Source of the DNA: Sulfitobacter sediminilitoris
Lineage (GTDB): Bacteria > Pseudomonadota > Alphaproteobacteria > Rhodobacterales > Rhodobacteraceae
Reading direction: 5' to 3'
Assembly: GCF_010667575.1 (NCBI RefSeq)
Contig: NZ_JAABNT010000002.1
Coordinates: 1 to 64,000, forward strand
DNA length: 64,000 nt
The translations under genes and the position numbers were made by a program. Under the pieces are notes generated by a model. It was not told the DNA's origin, searched no databases, and saw only the letters and a list, made by a program, of their open reading frames with translations. Of the stretch, positions 44,116-53,051 are shown one piece after another; the first letter of the stretch is position 1, and every line of letters starts with the position of its first letter.

Positions 44116-47100
44116 TCGGCGGCATCCATCTGTGCGCTGATCGAATTGCGGCGTGTTGTCCAAAGACCCGCGTCGCGCAGGGCAGCAAAGCGGGCGCGCA
44201 TTTCTTCGAGAGCTTGGGGGTTTTCACGATCCATAAATTCCACCAGATCGGCGCGGCCAAGGGTTGCGTCATAGTAGAGGTCGAACAGATGGGCCGGCAC
44301 GTCACGTGTCAGATGCGCGAAAGCAGCGAGATTGTCGAGGGTCGCGGCGATTTCGGCAGCACCCCGGAAGGCGTGGCGCATCATGCCGCTGGCCCAGTCG
44401 GGGTTCGCAGCGCGGGCACGGACGACACGGGCGATTTCCTCGGCCATGGTGCGTGCCTTTGGCGACCCCAGTTTTGTGGTGTCGACGTGGTACATGCTGA
44501 GTTTCGATGCACCAAGGTGGGCCATCGCGGCGGCGAACCCGCCCTCATGGCTGGCGTAATCGGACGCCAGCAGCACGTCGGATTCGGTGAGGTCCTGAAT
44601 ATGGGCAAAACTGTCCGTGGTTTGCAGACGCTGTTCAAGTGCTGCGCGGTTCTGCGTTGCCTCGCCCTTGGCGTCGATCGCCCATTCGGAGGCTTTCAGC
44701 CAAGCCTCGCCCGCGGCCGCACGACCCTCGCTGGAATAGTCCAGCATCGCGGCTTCCATGTTCATGCCGTAAAGGCCCGGCTTGGGGCCGAAAACGCGTG
44801 GCGTTTTGATGGCATAGGGGTTCATGTCAGGCGCTTCTTCACGCTCGGCCAGCGCCAGTGCGCCTGCCTCGAAAAGCTGCGACAGACCGGGGAAGACATC
44901 ACGGAACAGACCGGAGATACGCAGGGTCACGTCGATGCGGGGACGGTTGATCAGTGCAAGCGGCAGGATCTCAAAGCCGCTGACGCGCTCGGACCCGTCG
45001 TCCCATTTCGGTGCGAGGCCGGCAAGGTGCATGGCCATCGCGATTTCCTCGCCCGCCGTGCGCATGGTGGCAGAGCCCCAGAGATCAACGACAAGGCCGC
45101 GCGGATAGTCGCCTTCGTCCTGCAGATGGCGACGGATAAGTTCCTCGGCCAGCTTCACGCCTTGGGTATGCGCCGCACGTGTTGGCACGCTGCGCGGATC
45201 GACGGCAAATAGGTTACGGCCCGTAGGTAAAACGTCTGACCGGCCCCGGTAAGGAGAGCCACTTGGCCCTGCCTCGATACGTTTGCCTAAAAGTGCGTTC
45301 AGCAGCCCTTCCGTCTCGCCCTGCCCTCCGCCAAAGGTGTGCAGCCCGTCGCCGTACTGGGATTCCTTGATATCACAGACAAAGCGGTCGATCGCCGTGA
45401 TAGCCTCGGCCATGCAGCTGTCGGCGGTGAGGCCAAGGTCGTCTTCGACGCCTGCAGCCTGTGCCTCGGACCGGATGGTTTCGATCAGCCGGTCGCGGCG
45501 GGCGGGGTCAAGGCCATCGGCGGTGGAGTACTCGTCGAGCAGTCGTTCAAGTTGCAGCAGGCCGTCTGGCGTGGCGCTGTCCTTCATCGGGGGTGGCAGG
45601 TGGCCAAGAGTCATTGCGCCGATGCGGCGTTTGGCCTGTGCCGCTTCGCCGGGGTCATTGACGATGAAAGGATAGATGACAGGCAAGTCGGCGGTCAGCG
45701 CTTCGGGCCAACAGTCGTCCGACAAGGCGACGGATTTGCCGGGTAGCCATTCGAGCGTGCCGTGGGCACCGATGTGAACAAGGGCGTGAATGCCTTGAGT
45801 GCGCAGCCAGAGGTAGAAGGCGACGTAGGAATGGCGCGGCACGCGGGCAAGGTCATGATAATCGGTGTCGCGCTGGTCAATCGCACCCCGTTCGGGTTGC
45901 AGCGCAACAAGGGCATTTCCGCAGGATTGAGCGGGGAAGTGAAACGCCCCATCTTTGTGCAGCGGGTCGCTTGCTGGATCGCCCCACGCCGTGTGCAGGT
46001 CTTGTTGAAGCTGCGCCGGGAGCGTGCGGAGCGCCTCTTCGTATGCACTCATCGGCCAGGCAATGGTCGTCCGGGGCAGAGTTTTCCCAAAGCCGATTTC
46101 GGGCGTCACGGCATAGCCCGCACCCGCCAGCGTCAGCAGCATATCCTCTGCCGAGGCGAGCGCATCCAGTCCGACGGCATGGGCAATCTGATCGGCGCGG
46201 CCCGGATAGGTCGACAGGACAAGGGCAAGTTTCTTGTCCGCCACCGGTGTCGCGGCAAGGCGGTGCCAGCCTGCGACACGGTCCACCACGGCCTTGATAC
46301 GCGGCGCATTGGCGCGGTGGGAAAAGCGGGAATACTGAAGATGCGGATCTTTCTTTTCCGGCGCCTTGAAGCTGACGACACCGGTAAAGATGCGACCGTC
46401 CACTTCTGGCAGGACGACATGCATCGCAAGATCAGCAGGGGACAGGCCGCGTTCCGATGTGGCCCAGTCCTTTTTCCGGGCCGTGGACAGGGCGACCTGA
46501 AACACCGGACAATCAGGCGCGTTGAGCGGCGATGCGCCATCCGCACCACGCCCCGAAAAAGCGGTGGCATTGATGATTGCGGCAGGCGGATGATCCCGCA
46601 ATGCGGTGGCAAGGAAGGTGCGTGCGGCTTCGGCCTTGAGCGAGGGCACGAAGAGGCCCATCGCGGTAAAGCCCCGGTCACGCAGTGCGCGGATCAGCGC
46701 GTCAATCGGAGCGGTATCGGCGGCGGTCAGATAGCTGCGGTAAAAGGTAACTGCGATGAGTGGCGCGTCACCAAGCGAGCTGCGCGGGCAGAGGGTGACG
46801 ATGCCCTGATCGGGATCGTAGTATCCACAGGGGGGCACGGTCTTGGTACCTGTTACCGGGCCTGCGTAGAAACCGGCGGCAAGGCTGAGTTGCGCCAGTG
46901 CGGCCTGCGCAGCAACCGCACCGCCTGCATCACAGAGGTGCGACAGGCGACGAAGGGTGGAGACAGGCAGCGTCGAATGGGCGTCAAGCGAGGGATCCTC
47001 GCGGCCGTCGGCAGGCAGAACTGCCAGCGCGATGCCGTTGCGGCGGGCGAAATCCTGCACCTGCATGATGCCGTAGGGCCAGTAATTCTCGCCCCCGATA

Positions 47101-47366
47101 AGGCGGATGAGGATGCCCTTGGCCCCTGTCAGAGTCTGTTCAACGTAGTTGTCGACGCTTGCAGGATGGCGCAGGGCCGTGAGGTTGCACAAGCGCAGCG
47201 TGGGCAGCTTGCCCTCCGGTCCGCCACCACGATGCCAGCCTGCCGCGAAAGCGCCAAGGTCGCTGTCGGAAAACGAAAGCACCACCAGATCGGCGGGCGT
47301 CTGACCCGGATCATAGGGGGTCTCGCTATCCTCTAGCCCGTGGCTTTCGCGGAAGACGACATGCAT
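44112..47366 (-). CDS. cobN: cobaltochelatase subunit CobN
   Basis: At 1084 residues this is the large subunit of the aerobic ATP-dependent cobaltochelatase (CobNST), which inserts Co2+ into hydrogenobyrinic acid a,c-diamide. Motifs include HIGAHGTLEWLPGKSVALSDDCWPEAL, YPFIVNDPGEAAQAKRRIGA and GSPYRGRSDVLPTGRNLFAVDPRSVPT, as in CobN and ChlH/BchH. It is somewhat shorter than the roughly 1250-residue enzyme known from Pseudomonas denitrificans, with no obvious internal gap. cobS and cobT are not in the window. It starts 6 nt after the cobW stop. Confidence 0.96.
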   Translation of the reverse strand: MHVVFRESHGLEDSETPYDPGQTPADLVVLSFSDSDLGAFAAGWHRGGGPEGKLPTLRLCNLTALRHPASVDNYVEQTLTGAKGILIRLIGGENYWPYGIMQVQDFARRNGIALAVLPADGREDPSLDAHSTLPVSTLRRLSHLCDAGGAVAAQAALAQLSLAAGFYAGPVTGTKTVPPCGYYDPDQGIVTLCPRSSLGDAPLIAVTFYRSYLTAADTAPIDALIRALRDRGFTAMGLFVPSLKAEAARTFLATALRDHPPAAIINATAFSGRGADGASPLNAPDCPVFQVALSTARKKDWATSERGLSPADLAMHVVLPEVDGRIFTGVVSFKAPEKKDPHLQYSRFSHRANAPRIKAVVDRVAGWHRLAATPVADKKLALVLSTYPGRADQIAHAVGLDALASAEDMLLTLAGAGYAVTPEIGFGKTLPRTTIAWPMSAYEEALRTLPAQLQQDLHTAWGDPASDPLHKDGAFHFPAQSCGNALVALQPERGAIDQRDTDYHDLARVPRHSYVAFYLWLRTQGIHALVHIGAHGTLEWLPGKSVALSDDCWPEALTADLPVIYPFIVNDPGEAAQAKRRIGAMTLGHLPPPMKDSATPDGLLQLERLLDEYSTADGLDPARRDRLIETIRSEAQAAGVEDDLGLTADSCMAEAITAIDRFVCDIKESQYGDGLHTFGGGQGETEGLLNALLGKRIEAGPSGSPYRGRSDVLPTGRNLFAVDPRSVPTRAAHTQGVKLAEELIRRHLQDEGDYPRGLVVDLWGSATMRTAGEEIAMAMHLAGLAPKWDDGSERVSGFEILPLALINRPRIDVTLRISGLFRDVFPGLSQLFEAGALALAEREEAPDMNPYAIKTPRVFGPKPGLYGMNMEAAMLDYSSEGRAAAGEAWLKASEWAIDAKGEATQNRAALEQRLQTTDSFAHIQDLTESDVLLASDYASHEGGFAAAMAHLGASKLSMYHVDTTKLGSPKARTMAEEIARVVRARAANPDWASGMMRHAFRGAAEIAATLDNLAAFAHLTRDVPAHLFDLYYDATLGRADLVEFMDRENPQALEEMRARFAALRDAGLWTTRRNSISAQMDAAE

Positions 47367-47372
47367 GGCGTA

Positions 47373-48407
47373 TCACGCACCCAGAACGGCGCGAATGGCG
47401 GCGGTGTCGATGTGATCATGTTCAGCAATGACCACCAGATGTCCCTGACGCGCATCAGCGCCCCATGGGCGGTCGTACTGGTGCCGCACACGCGCACCGA
47501 CCGCCTGCACCAGCAGCCGCATCGGCTTGCCTTCCACGGCTACGTATCCCTTGACGCGCAGGATATGCTGTTCGTTGGCCAGCCGTTCGATCGCGGCGGT
47601 CAGCGCGGCGGGGTCCGCGATCTCGGGCATGGGCACGACGATGGTCTCGAAATCATCATGTTCGTGATCGTCATGCCCGTCATGATGCGAGGGGCGCGCG
47701 GCCAGATCGTCTTCGGCCTTGGCGTTCAGGCCAAGAATAACGGAAGGATCGATCACGCCTTCGCTCATCGACAGGATCGGGATCTTGCGGGGGCTTTCCG
47801 CTTCGATCACCATGCGCGCGCGGCCCAAGCCCTCGTCACCGGCAAGGTCGGCCTTGGACATCAGGATGATGTCGGCGCAGGAAATTTGGTCCTCGAATAC
47901 CTCGGAAAGTGGGGTTTCGTGGTCAAGACTTTCATCGGCCTTGCGCTGCTCGTCCACCGCATGTTCGTCGGCGGCAAAGCGGCCTGCGGCGACAGCCTCG
48001 GCATCGGCCAGTGCAATGACGCCGTCGACGGTGATCTTGGAGCGGATCGCGGGCCAGTCGAACGCCTTGAGCAGCGGTTTGGGCAGGGCGAGACCGGAGG
48101 TTTCGATCAGGATATGATCGGGGCGGGTGGGCAGTTCCATCAGCGCTTCGATTGTCGGGATGAAGTCATCTGCAACGGTGCAGCAGATACAGCCGTTGGC
48201 CAGCTCCACGATATTCTCCGCCGGGCAATCGTCAATCGCGCAGCTTTTCAGGATGTCGCCATCGACGCCAACGGTGCCAAATTCATTGACCAGAACGGCC
48301 AGCTTGCGACCGCCTGCGTTGGTCATAAGGTGGCGGATCAGGGTTGTCTTGCCGGACCCCAGAAACCCGGTGATCACAGTGACAGGGATTTTGCTCAGGT
48401 CATTCAT
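47373..48407 (-). CDS. cobW: CobW, COG0523 GTPase metal chaperone
   Basis: The ATG at 48407 overlaps the stop of the second DUF1636 gene (ATGA). The 344-residue protein has P-loop VITGFLGSGKTTLIRHL, the metal-binding CICC in NGCICCTVADDF, a DEFG-like NEFGTVG switch and a His-rich linker HHDGHDDHEHDDFE. CobW delivers Co2+ for cobalamin synthesis. The C-terminal COG0523 domain ends with EHDHIDTAAIRAVLG. Confidence 0.96.
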   Translation of the reverse strand: MNDLSKIPVTVITGFLGSGKTTLIRHLMTNAGGRKLAVLVNEFGTVGVDGDILKSCAIDDCPAENIVELANGCICCTVADDFIPTIEALMELPTRPDHILIETSGLALPKPLLKAFDWPAIRSKITVDGVIALADAEAVAAGRFAADEHAVDEQRKADESLDHETPLSEVFEDQISCADIILMSKADLAGDEGLGRARMVIEAESPRKIPILSMSEGVIDPSVILGLNAKAEDDLAARPSHHDGHDDHEHDDFETIVVPMPEIADPAALTAAIERLANEQHILRVKGYVAVEGKPMRLLVQAVGARVRHQYDRPWGADARQGHLVVIAEHDHIDTAAIRAVLGA

Positions 48408-48778
48408 TCGGCGGCCTCCAGCGGCATTTGAAACGGGGGAATACGCGCAAGGCTTTGCTTGCGAAATTGCACGACGCGTTCGCGCCATGGGACAAGCCCA
48501 TCCGGCGTGGCGGCATAGGCGGCGGCACCGGCAAGGATATCGGGCGCATCGTCAAGCGTCATGCGCCCGTAGACATAGGTCCATTTGCCTGGGGCCGAGA
48601 GAGCTACGGCGGCACCTTGCGAACATGCTGAAAGGCAATTGACGCCGACCACCTGTACACCTTCGGGCGCCTCCATTGCCGCAAGCGCTGCGTGCAGACG
48701 CGCGCCGGGCCGGTTGGCATCGTCTTCGTGGACTTCGCCTGCTTTGCAGGTCTGACAGACGTAGAGGGTCGTTGTCAT
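48404..48778 (-). CDS. DUF1636 Cys-rich protein, copy 2 (upstream of cobW)
   Basis: From the ATG at 48778 the protein has 124 residues with C8-x2-C11 (YVCQTC) and C48-x3-C52 (VNCLSAC). It shares the DUF1636 pattern of copy 1 but has about 20 extra residues between the Cys pairs. PGKWTYVYGRM and FRKQSLARIP also match copy 1 in style. Co-transcription with cobW suggests a role in cobalt handling or electron transfer, which is inference. Confidence 0.82.
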   Translation of the reverse strand: MTTTLYVCQTCKAGEVHEDDANRPGARLHAALAAMEAPEGVQVVGVNCLSACSQGAAVALSAPGKWTYVYGRMTLDDAPDILAGAAAYAATPDGLVPWRERVVQFRKQSLARIPPFQMPLEAAE

Positions 48779-48782
48779 CGCG

Positions 48783-49283
48783 TTACTCCACGGTGATTGT
48801 TTGTCGGGCTGTGACGGGCGTGCCGTCCACAGCAAGGGGGCGGTGGTCGTTGGTATTGAGGGTCACTTCAACCTCGACCTCACCTTTGGGCAGATTGTCG
48901 AGGTGCATCCACGCGCCATAAAGGCGGCCCAGCTTTTCGCCGTTGATGTAGACATGGGCGTGCCCTTCGCCTGTCACGTTCTCAACCCCCGCGTTCTGCG
49001 GAGAGAACGCGAAATTGTCAGTCATGACGTGCAGATTGAAGCCTGCCAACGGATCGGGGTGCAGTTCGATTGACAGACGCGGGGCGTCTGCGGCGGGAAC
49101 GTCGAGGGGTGTGTCATGCATGATAGCGTGGTCCAAACTGCCATGATCCATCGCAGCATCGTGGTGCGCCGGGTCGCCGTGGTCATGACCATCGAAAGTA
49201 ATGCCATTCCCTGCGGCGATGGTGAACCCGATGCCGCCACCAAAGATCAGGCCGATCACGAAAAGGGACAGGGTGCGGCTCAT
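48783..49283 (-). CDS. His-rich membrane-anchored protein of the cob locus
   Basis: Starting at the ATG at 49283, the product has 166 residues: a single hydrophobic N-terminus (LSLFVIGLIFGGGIGFTIAAG), a His/Asp-rich stretch (FDGHDHGDPAHHDAAMDHG) and a C-terminal beta-sandwich-like part with GEGHAHVYINGEKLGRLYGAWMHL. The topology suggests a periplasmic metal-binding protein. It starts 1 nt after the cbtA stop and ends 4 nt before DUF1636. I do not recognise a named family; cobalt binding for CbtA/CbtB-mediated uptake is inferred. Confidence 0.8.
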   Translation of the reverse strand: MSRTLSLFVIGLIFGGGIGFTIAAGNGITFDGHDHGDPAHHDAAMDHGSLDHAIMHDTPLDVPAADAPRLSIELHPDPLAGFNLHVMTDNFAFSPQNAGVENVTGEGHAHVYINGEKLGRLYGAWMHLDNLPKGEVEVEVTLNTNDHRPLAVDGTPVTARQTITVE

Positions 49284-49284
49284 T

Positions 49285-49992
49285 CTAGTTTCCTGCTCGT
49301 GCGGTCGCTTCGGCATGGGCCCCTTCACGCTGCCAGAAATAGCCAGCGAAGGCACCCACCAGGGTCCAGGCAACCAGACCAAGACCAAGCGCACGGGCGG
49401 CAAAGAGGGCGGCAAGCTCTGTCGGTACGGGACCGGTAAAGATGTCCGGCTCAGGCGCGCCGATTACATGCGGAGCCAGCAGCAGGATGGCGGCAAGCCC
49501 CCACATCGACCAGCCTTTGCCAAATGCAATCAGCCACATGGCTGCGGCTGCCGCCGCTGCCGTCGCAAACCACCAAATCTGGCGGGCGGTGATGTCCGCT
49601 GCCGACACGCCGGGGAGTTCCGGCGCCAGCGAAAAACCGGGGGCAAGGTGAAACGAGACAAAACCAGCGATGCCCCACAGGATACCGGTGCGACCATTGA
49701 TCTGCGCACCACGATCCTCGGCGATGCCCATCGCTGCCAGCATGATCAGGGCATAACCGCTATAGGTCAGCATGCTGAAGACCAGACTCAATCCGTCGCG
49801 CACTGGGTTGAACCCCGGCAGCTCAGGCGTGACCGTGGCCGCCTTGTCAGCGCCAAAGTGGACCAGATCGCCGCCTTCATAGAGTTCGGCATGCAGCATG
49901 ATGGGCTGAAGGAACCAAAGCTGCAGAAGGGCTGCGATCAACCCGGCAGCGGCACCGGCAAAAAGAGCGGAAATCAGAAAGCGAGCGTACAT
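49285..49992 (-). CDS. cbtA: CbtA family cobalt transporter membrane subunit
   Basis: The ATG at 49992 gives 235 residues; an ATG six codons earlier is possible. Five or so helices are visible, with RFLISALFAGAAAGLIAALLQL at the start and QLWFLQPIMLHAELYE and LPGFNPVRDG in the first loop, as in CbtA. CbtA with CbtB is a predicted cobalt transporter usually controlled by a cobalamin riboswitch, which is the case here. A gap of about 200 nt separates it from cbtB. Confidence 0.87.
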   Translation of the reverse strand: MYARFLISALFAGAAAGLIAALLQLWFLQPIMLHAELYEGGDLVHFGADKAATVTPELPGFNPVRDGLSLVFSMLTYSGYALIMLAAMGIAEDRGAQINGRTGILWGIAGFVSFHLAPGFSLAPELPGVSAADITARQIWWFATAAAAAAAMWLIAFGKGWSMWGLAAILLLAPHVIGAPEPDIFTGPVPTELAALFAARALGLGLVAWTLVGAFAGYFWQREGAHAEATARAGN

Positions 49993-50192
49993 CACGGAGT
50001 ACCTGTGCATTGGGTTCGATAAGGTGCTCGGAACGCGCTTTTACCAACGCAAAAAAGCGGGCCACCAATAAGTGGGGCCGCGATCACACCAACGAAGATG
50101 GGTGGGCCGATCAGGCAGCCCCAAAACGCCTAACGCCACGGCACCGCCGTTCGCTGATGCGACGCAGCCCGAAACGTTTCAGGAAGACCTGC

Positions 50193-50357
50193 TTAGTGGC
50201 AGGGAAAGCCTGTCGCGTGGCGCACATCATGGGCCGCATCGTGCAGGGCTGCTGCCTGAACGTGACCTGTCAGCGAGATCACAGCGATGCCCAGAGCAGC
50301 CGCAAAGAGGGCGGGCACAAAGCGAAGCGCGCTGCGTGTTTGTGTGGTTGTTGTCAT
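50193..50357 (-). CDS. cbtB: CbtB small cobalt transporter subunit
   Basis: The 54-residue protein starts at the ATG at 50357, which follows AAGGAGAG. It has one membrane helix (ALRFVPALFAAALGIAVISL) and a C-terminal His-rich tail (ALHDAAHDVRHATGFPCH) that is the CbtB metal-binding signature. The cobalamin riboswitch ends about 43 nt upstream, so expression should fall when B12 is plentiful. Confidence 0.9.
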   Translation of the reverse strand: MTTTTQTRSALRFVPALFAAALGIAVISLTGHVQAAALHDAAHDVRHATGFPCH

Positions 50358-50400
50358 GTCTTCTCTCCTTACCGTCACACCCGACGGCATATTTCTTGCG

Positions 50401-50560
50401 CTTGCCTGGCAGGTCTCCTGGCTCGCGGTTCAGCGCCTTTTCCCGCCTTCCCTGTCCAAAGACAAGTGGCATATCGGGTCAGGCTCACCGCTTACAGTCG
50501 CGGGGGCGGCTTCAGCTTGGGGCGGATGCCTTGACTGAATTCCCTGTTAGGTCCCATGCA
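50401..50560 (-). ncRNA. cobalamin (B12) riboswitch
   Basis: On the minus strand, in 5' to 3' order, I see GGGAATTCAG (50545-50536 area), the core CGCCCCCGCGACTGTAAGCGG-type segment (about 50510-50489), ATGCCACTTG (50472-50463) and the B12 box GCCAGGAGACCTGCCAGGC (about 50422-50404). These are the conserved blocks of adenosylcobalamin riboswitches. The element lies 43 nt upstream of cbtB and probably controls the whole minus-strand cob run. The exact 5' boundary is approximate. Confidence 0.92.
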
Positions 50561-50746
50561 GATTTGCCGCATATCGGGACACCAAGCGTTTAAAACGTCG
50601 CATTTTGGTCCTGTGAAAGCAAGATTGATTTGCGACGCAAAAGCGCCTCAAAACGCGCTTGCTCTGGCGTCAACAGCCTGCATTCGACATAAACGGACTA
50701 CGCTTGGGGGTTGCCCGGCGAATCCTCGCCGATACCGGAGCGCCTG

Positions 50747-51658
50747 ATGCCGACCAATCGAACCACCCTCGCGATCATCTATTCGCTGATGGCGATCGTG
50801 CTGTTCGATGCCATGGGGCTGATCATCAAGCGCCTGTCGGTTGATTACGGCGCGGCGGAACTATCGGCATGGCGCAACCTGTTTGGATTGATCCCGGCGG
50901 GTCTGGTGCTGTGGGGTTCGGCAGAGTGGCAACGCAGGGGGCGGCAACTGAAGCTGCGGCAATGGCGACTGGCACTTTTTCGCGGCGTCGTTCTGACTTT
51001 TGCGCAGTTCTCTTTCTATTTGTCACTTGGCTTGCTGACATTCGCCACGGCCTCAACAATCACTTACGCGAATGCGCTGTTTCTTGTGGCCCTTGCGGTG
51101 CCAATTCTGGGTGAACGGGTGGGACTGGTCAGGTGGGTTGCGGTGTTGATTGGGTTCATCGGGGTGATCCTGATCGTCGGACCGGCGCGTGACACGTTTT
51201 CATGGTCTGCGTTGCTGCCTTTGGTCGCCGCCTTTTGCTATGCGCTGACCGGTGTCACCGCGCGGCTGATTGACGAGGACGTGCCGACCGCGCTGATCAA
51301 TCTTTACTCTTCAACGATTGCCGCCATTGGGGCGGTTCTGCTGGCCGTTTTCACGGGTGGGTTTTCCCCGATTGGACAAGCGCAGGACATGCTGTGGATC
51401 GCAGGCATGGGCGCTTTCGGTGGCAGCGCTGTTTTGTTGCTGATCAGCGCCTACCGCATGGCCGATCAAAGCGATCTGGCACCCTTCAGCTATTTCGGCA
51501 TCCCGATTGCCTTCGTCTTGGGATGGCTCTTTTACGATGAGGCGCCATGGTCAGAGCTCTTCCCCGGCTCGCTCCTGATCGTCTTCGGCGGTCTGATGAT
51601 CATCTGGCGAGAACGCAAGCTGCGACAGGGTCAGACCAGCACCTCCTCGGCCACCTGA
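50747..51658 (+). CDS. EamA/DMT family transporter
   Basis: The ATG at 50747 with GGAG upstream gives 303 residues in ten helices with the two EamA repeats (TYANALFLVALAVPILGERVG in the first, FSYFGIPIAFVLGWLFYDEAP in the second). DMT proteins export or import small metabolites; the substrate is unknown. It is divergent from the riboswitch-led operon and converges with pncB, overlapping it by 28 nt. Confidence 0.88.
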   Translation: MPTNRTTLAIIYSLMAIVLFDAMGLIIKRLSVDYGAAELSAWRNLFGLIPAGLVLWGSAEWQRRGRQLKLRQWRLALFRGVVLTFAQFSFYLSLGLLTFATASTITYANALFLVALAVPILGERVGLVRWVAVLIGFIGVILIVGPARDTFSWSALLPLVAAFCYALTGVTARLIDEDVPTALINLYSSTIAAIGAVLLAVFTGGFSPIGQAQDMLWIAGMGAFGGSAVLLLISAYRMADQSDLAPFSYFGIPIAFVLGWLFYDEAPWSELFPGSLLIVFGGLMIIWRERKLRQGQTSTSSAT

Positions 51659-52923
51659 TCGCCGACGCCGAAAACCCTTTTGTAGCGTTCAATCTCGTCC
51701 GCTGGTCCCATCGCCTTGTTGGGATTGTCAGACAGCTTGACCGTGGGCCGCCCGTTGGCCGAAACGGCCTTGCAGACTAGCGAAAACGGTGCCAGCGCGT
51801 CATTGGGGACCAGACCCCGGAAGTCGTTGGTAAGCAACGTGCCCCAGCCAAAGGAAACGTTGACCTTGCCCGCGAATTCCGCGTGCAATTCGGTGATCTT
51901 GTCCACATCCAGGCCGTCACTGAAGATGATCCGCTTGGTTGAGGGGTCTTCACCCCTTTCTTTCCACCAGTCGATAGCGATATTGGCCCCGGTCGCGGGA
52001 TCGCCACTGTCGATACGCACCCCGGTCCAACCCGCCAGCCAATCGGGCGCGTGTTTCAGGAAACCCTTGGACCCGAAGGTGTCCGGCAGAATGATGCGCA
52101 GATTGCCCTCGTGTTCGTCATGCCAATCCTGCAACACGTCGTAGGGTGCTTGTGACAGCGCTGCGTCATCCTCGGCCAGCGCGGCATATACCATGGGCAA
52201 TTCATGTGCGTTGGTGCCGATGGCCTCAAGCTCGCGCATCATGGCGATCCGGCAGTTCGAGGTACCGGTAAAGGCGGCACCCAGACCTTCGTGCATGGCC
52301 TGCACGCACCAGTCCTGCCAGAGGTAGGAATGCCGCCGCCGCGTGCCGAAATCCGCGATGGAGAGGTTCGGTATGTCGCGCAGCACCTCGATCTTTTCCC
52401 AAACACGGGTCATCGCGCGGGCATAAAGCACCTGCAATTCGAACTTGCCCATGGTGTTGAGCACGGAACGGCCCCGGAGTTCCATCAGCACGGCGAGAGC
52501 AGGAATTTCCCACAGCATCACCTCGTGCCATTTCCCCTCGAATGTCAGTTCGTATTGGTCTCCCTTGCGCTCAAGGTAATAGGGCGGCAGGCGCAGCCCT
52601 TCGAACCATTCCATGAAATCGGATCGAAACATCTGGCGCTTGCCATAAAAGGTATTGCCGCGCAGCCAGGTGGATTCGCCGCGGCTCAGCGACAGGGAGC
52701 GGATGTGATCCAGTTGCTCGCGCAGCTCCCCCTCGTCGATCAGCTTGGCCAGCGGCACATGCTTGGACCGGTTGATGAGCGAGAAGGTGACGGTCGTGTC
52801 CGGCTTGTTGCGAAAGATCGACTGACACATCAGCAGCTTGTAGAAATCTGTGTCGATGAGCGACCGCACAATCGGGTCGATCTTCCATTTGTGGTTCCAG
52901 ACGCGGGTGGCGATATCAACCAT
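51631..52923 (-). CDS. pncB: nicotinate phosphoribosyltransferase
   Basis: The ATG at 52923 gives 430 residues. SLIDTDFYKLLMCQSIF at the N-terminus, FGTRRRHSYLWQ with the autophosphorylated His, GTSNCRIAM and IIFSDGLDVDKI are the PncB motifs. It converts nicotinate and PRPP to nicotinate mononucleotide in NAD salvage. pncA, which makes nicotinate, lies 1.1 kb away on the same strand. Confidence 0.97.
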   Translation of the reverse strand: MVDIATRVWNHKWKIDPIVRSLIDTDFYKLLMCQSIFRNKPDTTVTFSLINRSKHVPLAKLIDEGELREQLDHIRSLSLSRGESTWLRGNTFYGKRQMFRSDFMEWFEGLRLPPYYLERKGDQYELTFEGKWHEVMLWEIPALAVLMELRGRSVLNTMGKFELQVLYARAMTRVWEKIEVLRDIPNLSIADFGTRRRHSYLWQDWCVQAMHEGLGAAFTGTSNCRIAMMRELEAIGTNAHELPMVYAALAEDDAALSQAPYDVLQDWHDEHEGNLRIILPDTFGSKGFLKHAPDWLAGWTGVRIDSGDPATGANIAIDWWKERGEDPSTKRIIFSDGLDVDKITELHAEFAGKVNVSFGWGTLLTNDFRGLVPNDALAPFSLVCKAVSANGRPTVKLSDNPNKAMGPADEIERYKRVFGVGDQVAEEVLV

Positions 52924-53051
52924 TGAGTATCCTCGTATATGCGTGCCTTTGTCGCAAAACTGGAGCGGCAGGGGCAAGGGCGATTTCACCAGAGGTCATA
53001 AGGTTGCCCGAATCGTGTCTCAGGCTGATGATGCAACCGCAGGAGATTGTG

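Noticed and set aside
42832-44274. 480-codon plus-strand frame over cobH/cobG
   Set aside because: Antisense shadow of two well-supported cob genes.
45762-47336. 524-codon plus-strand frame inside cobN
   Set aside because: It is the antisense shadow of CobN, which matches its family along its whole length.
50010-50192. A second regulatory RNA between cbtB and cbtA
   Set aside because: The 180-nt gap has no B12 box or other known motif; only loose GC stems were seen.
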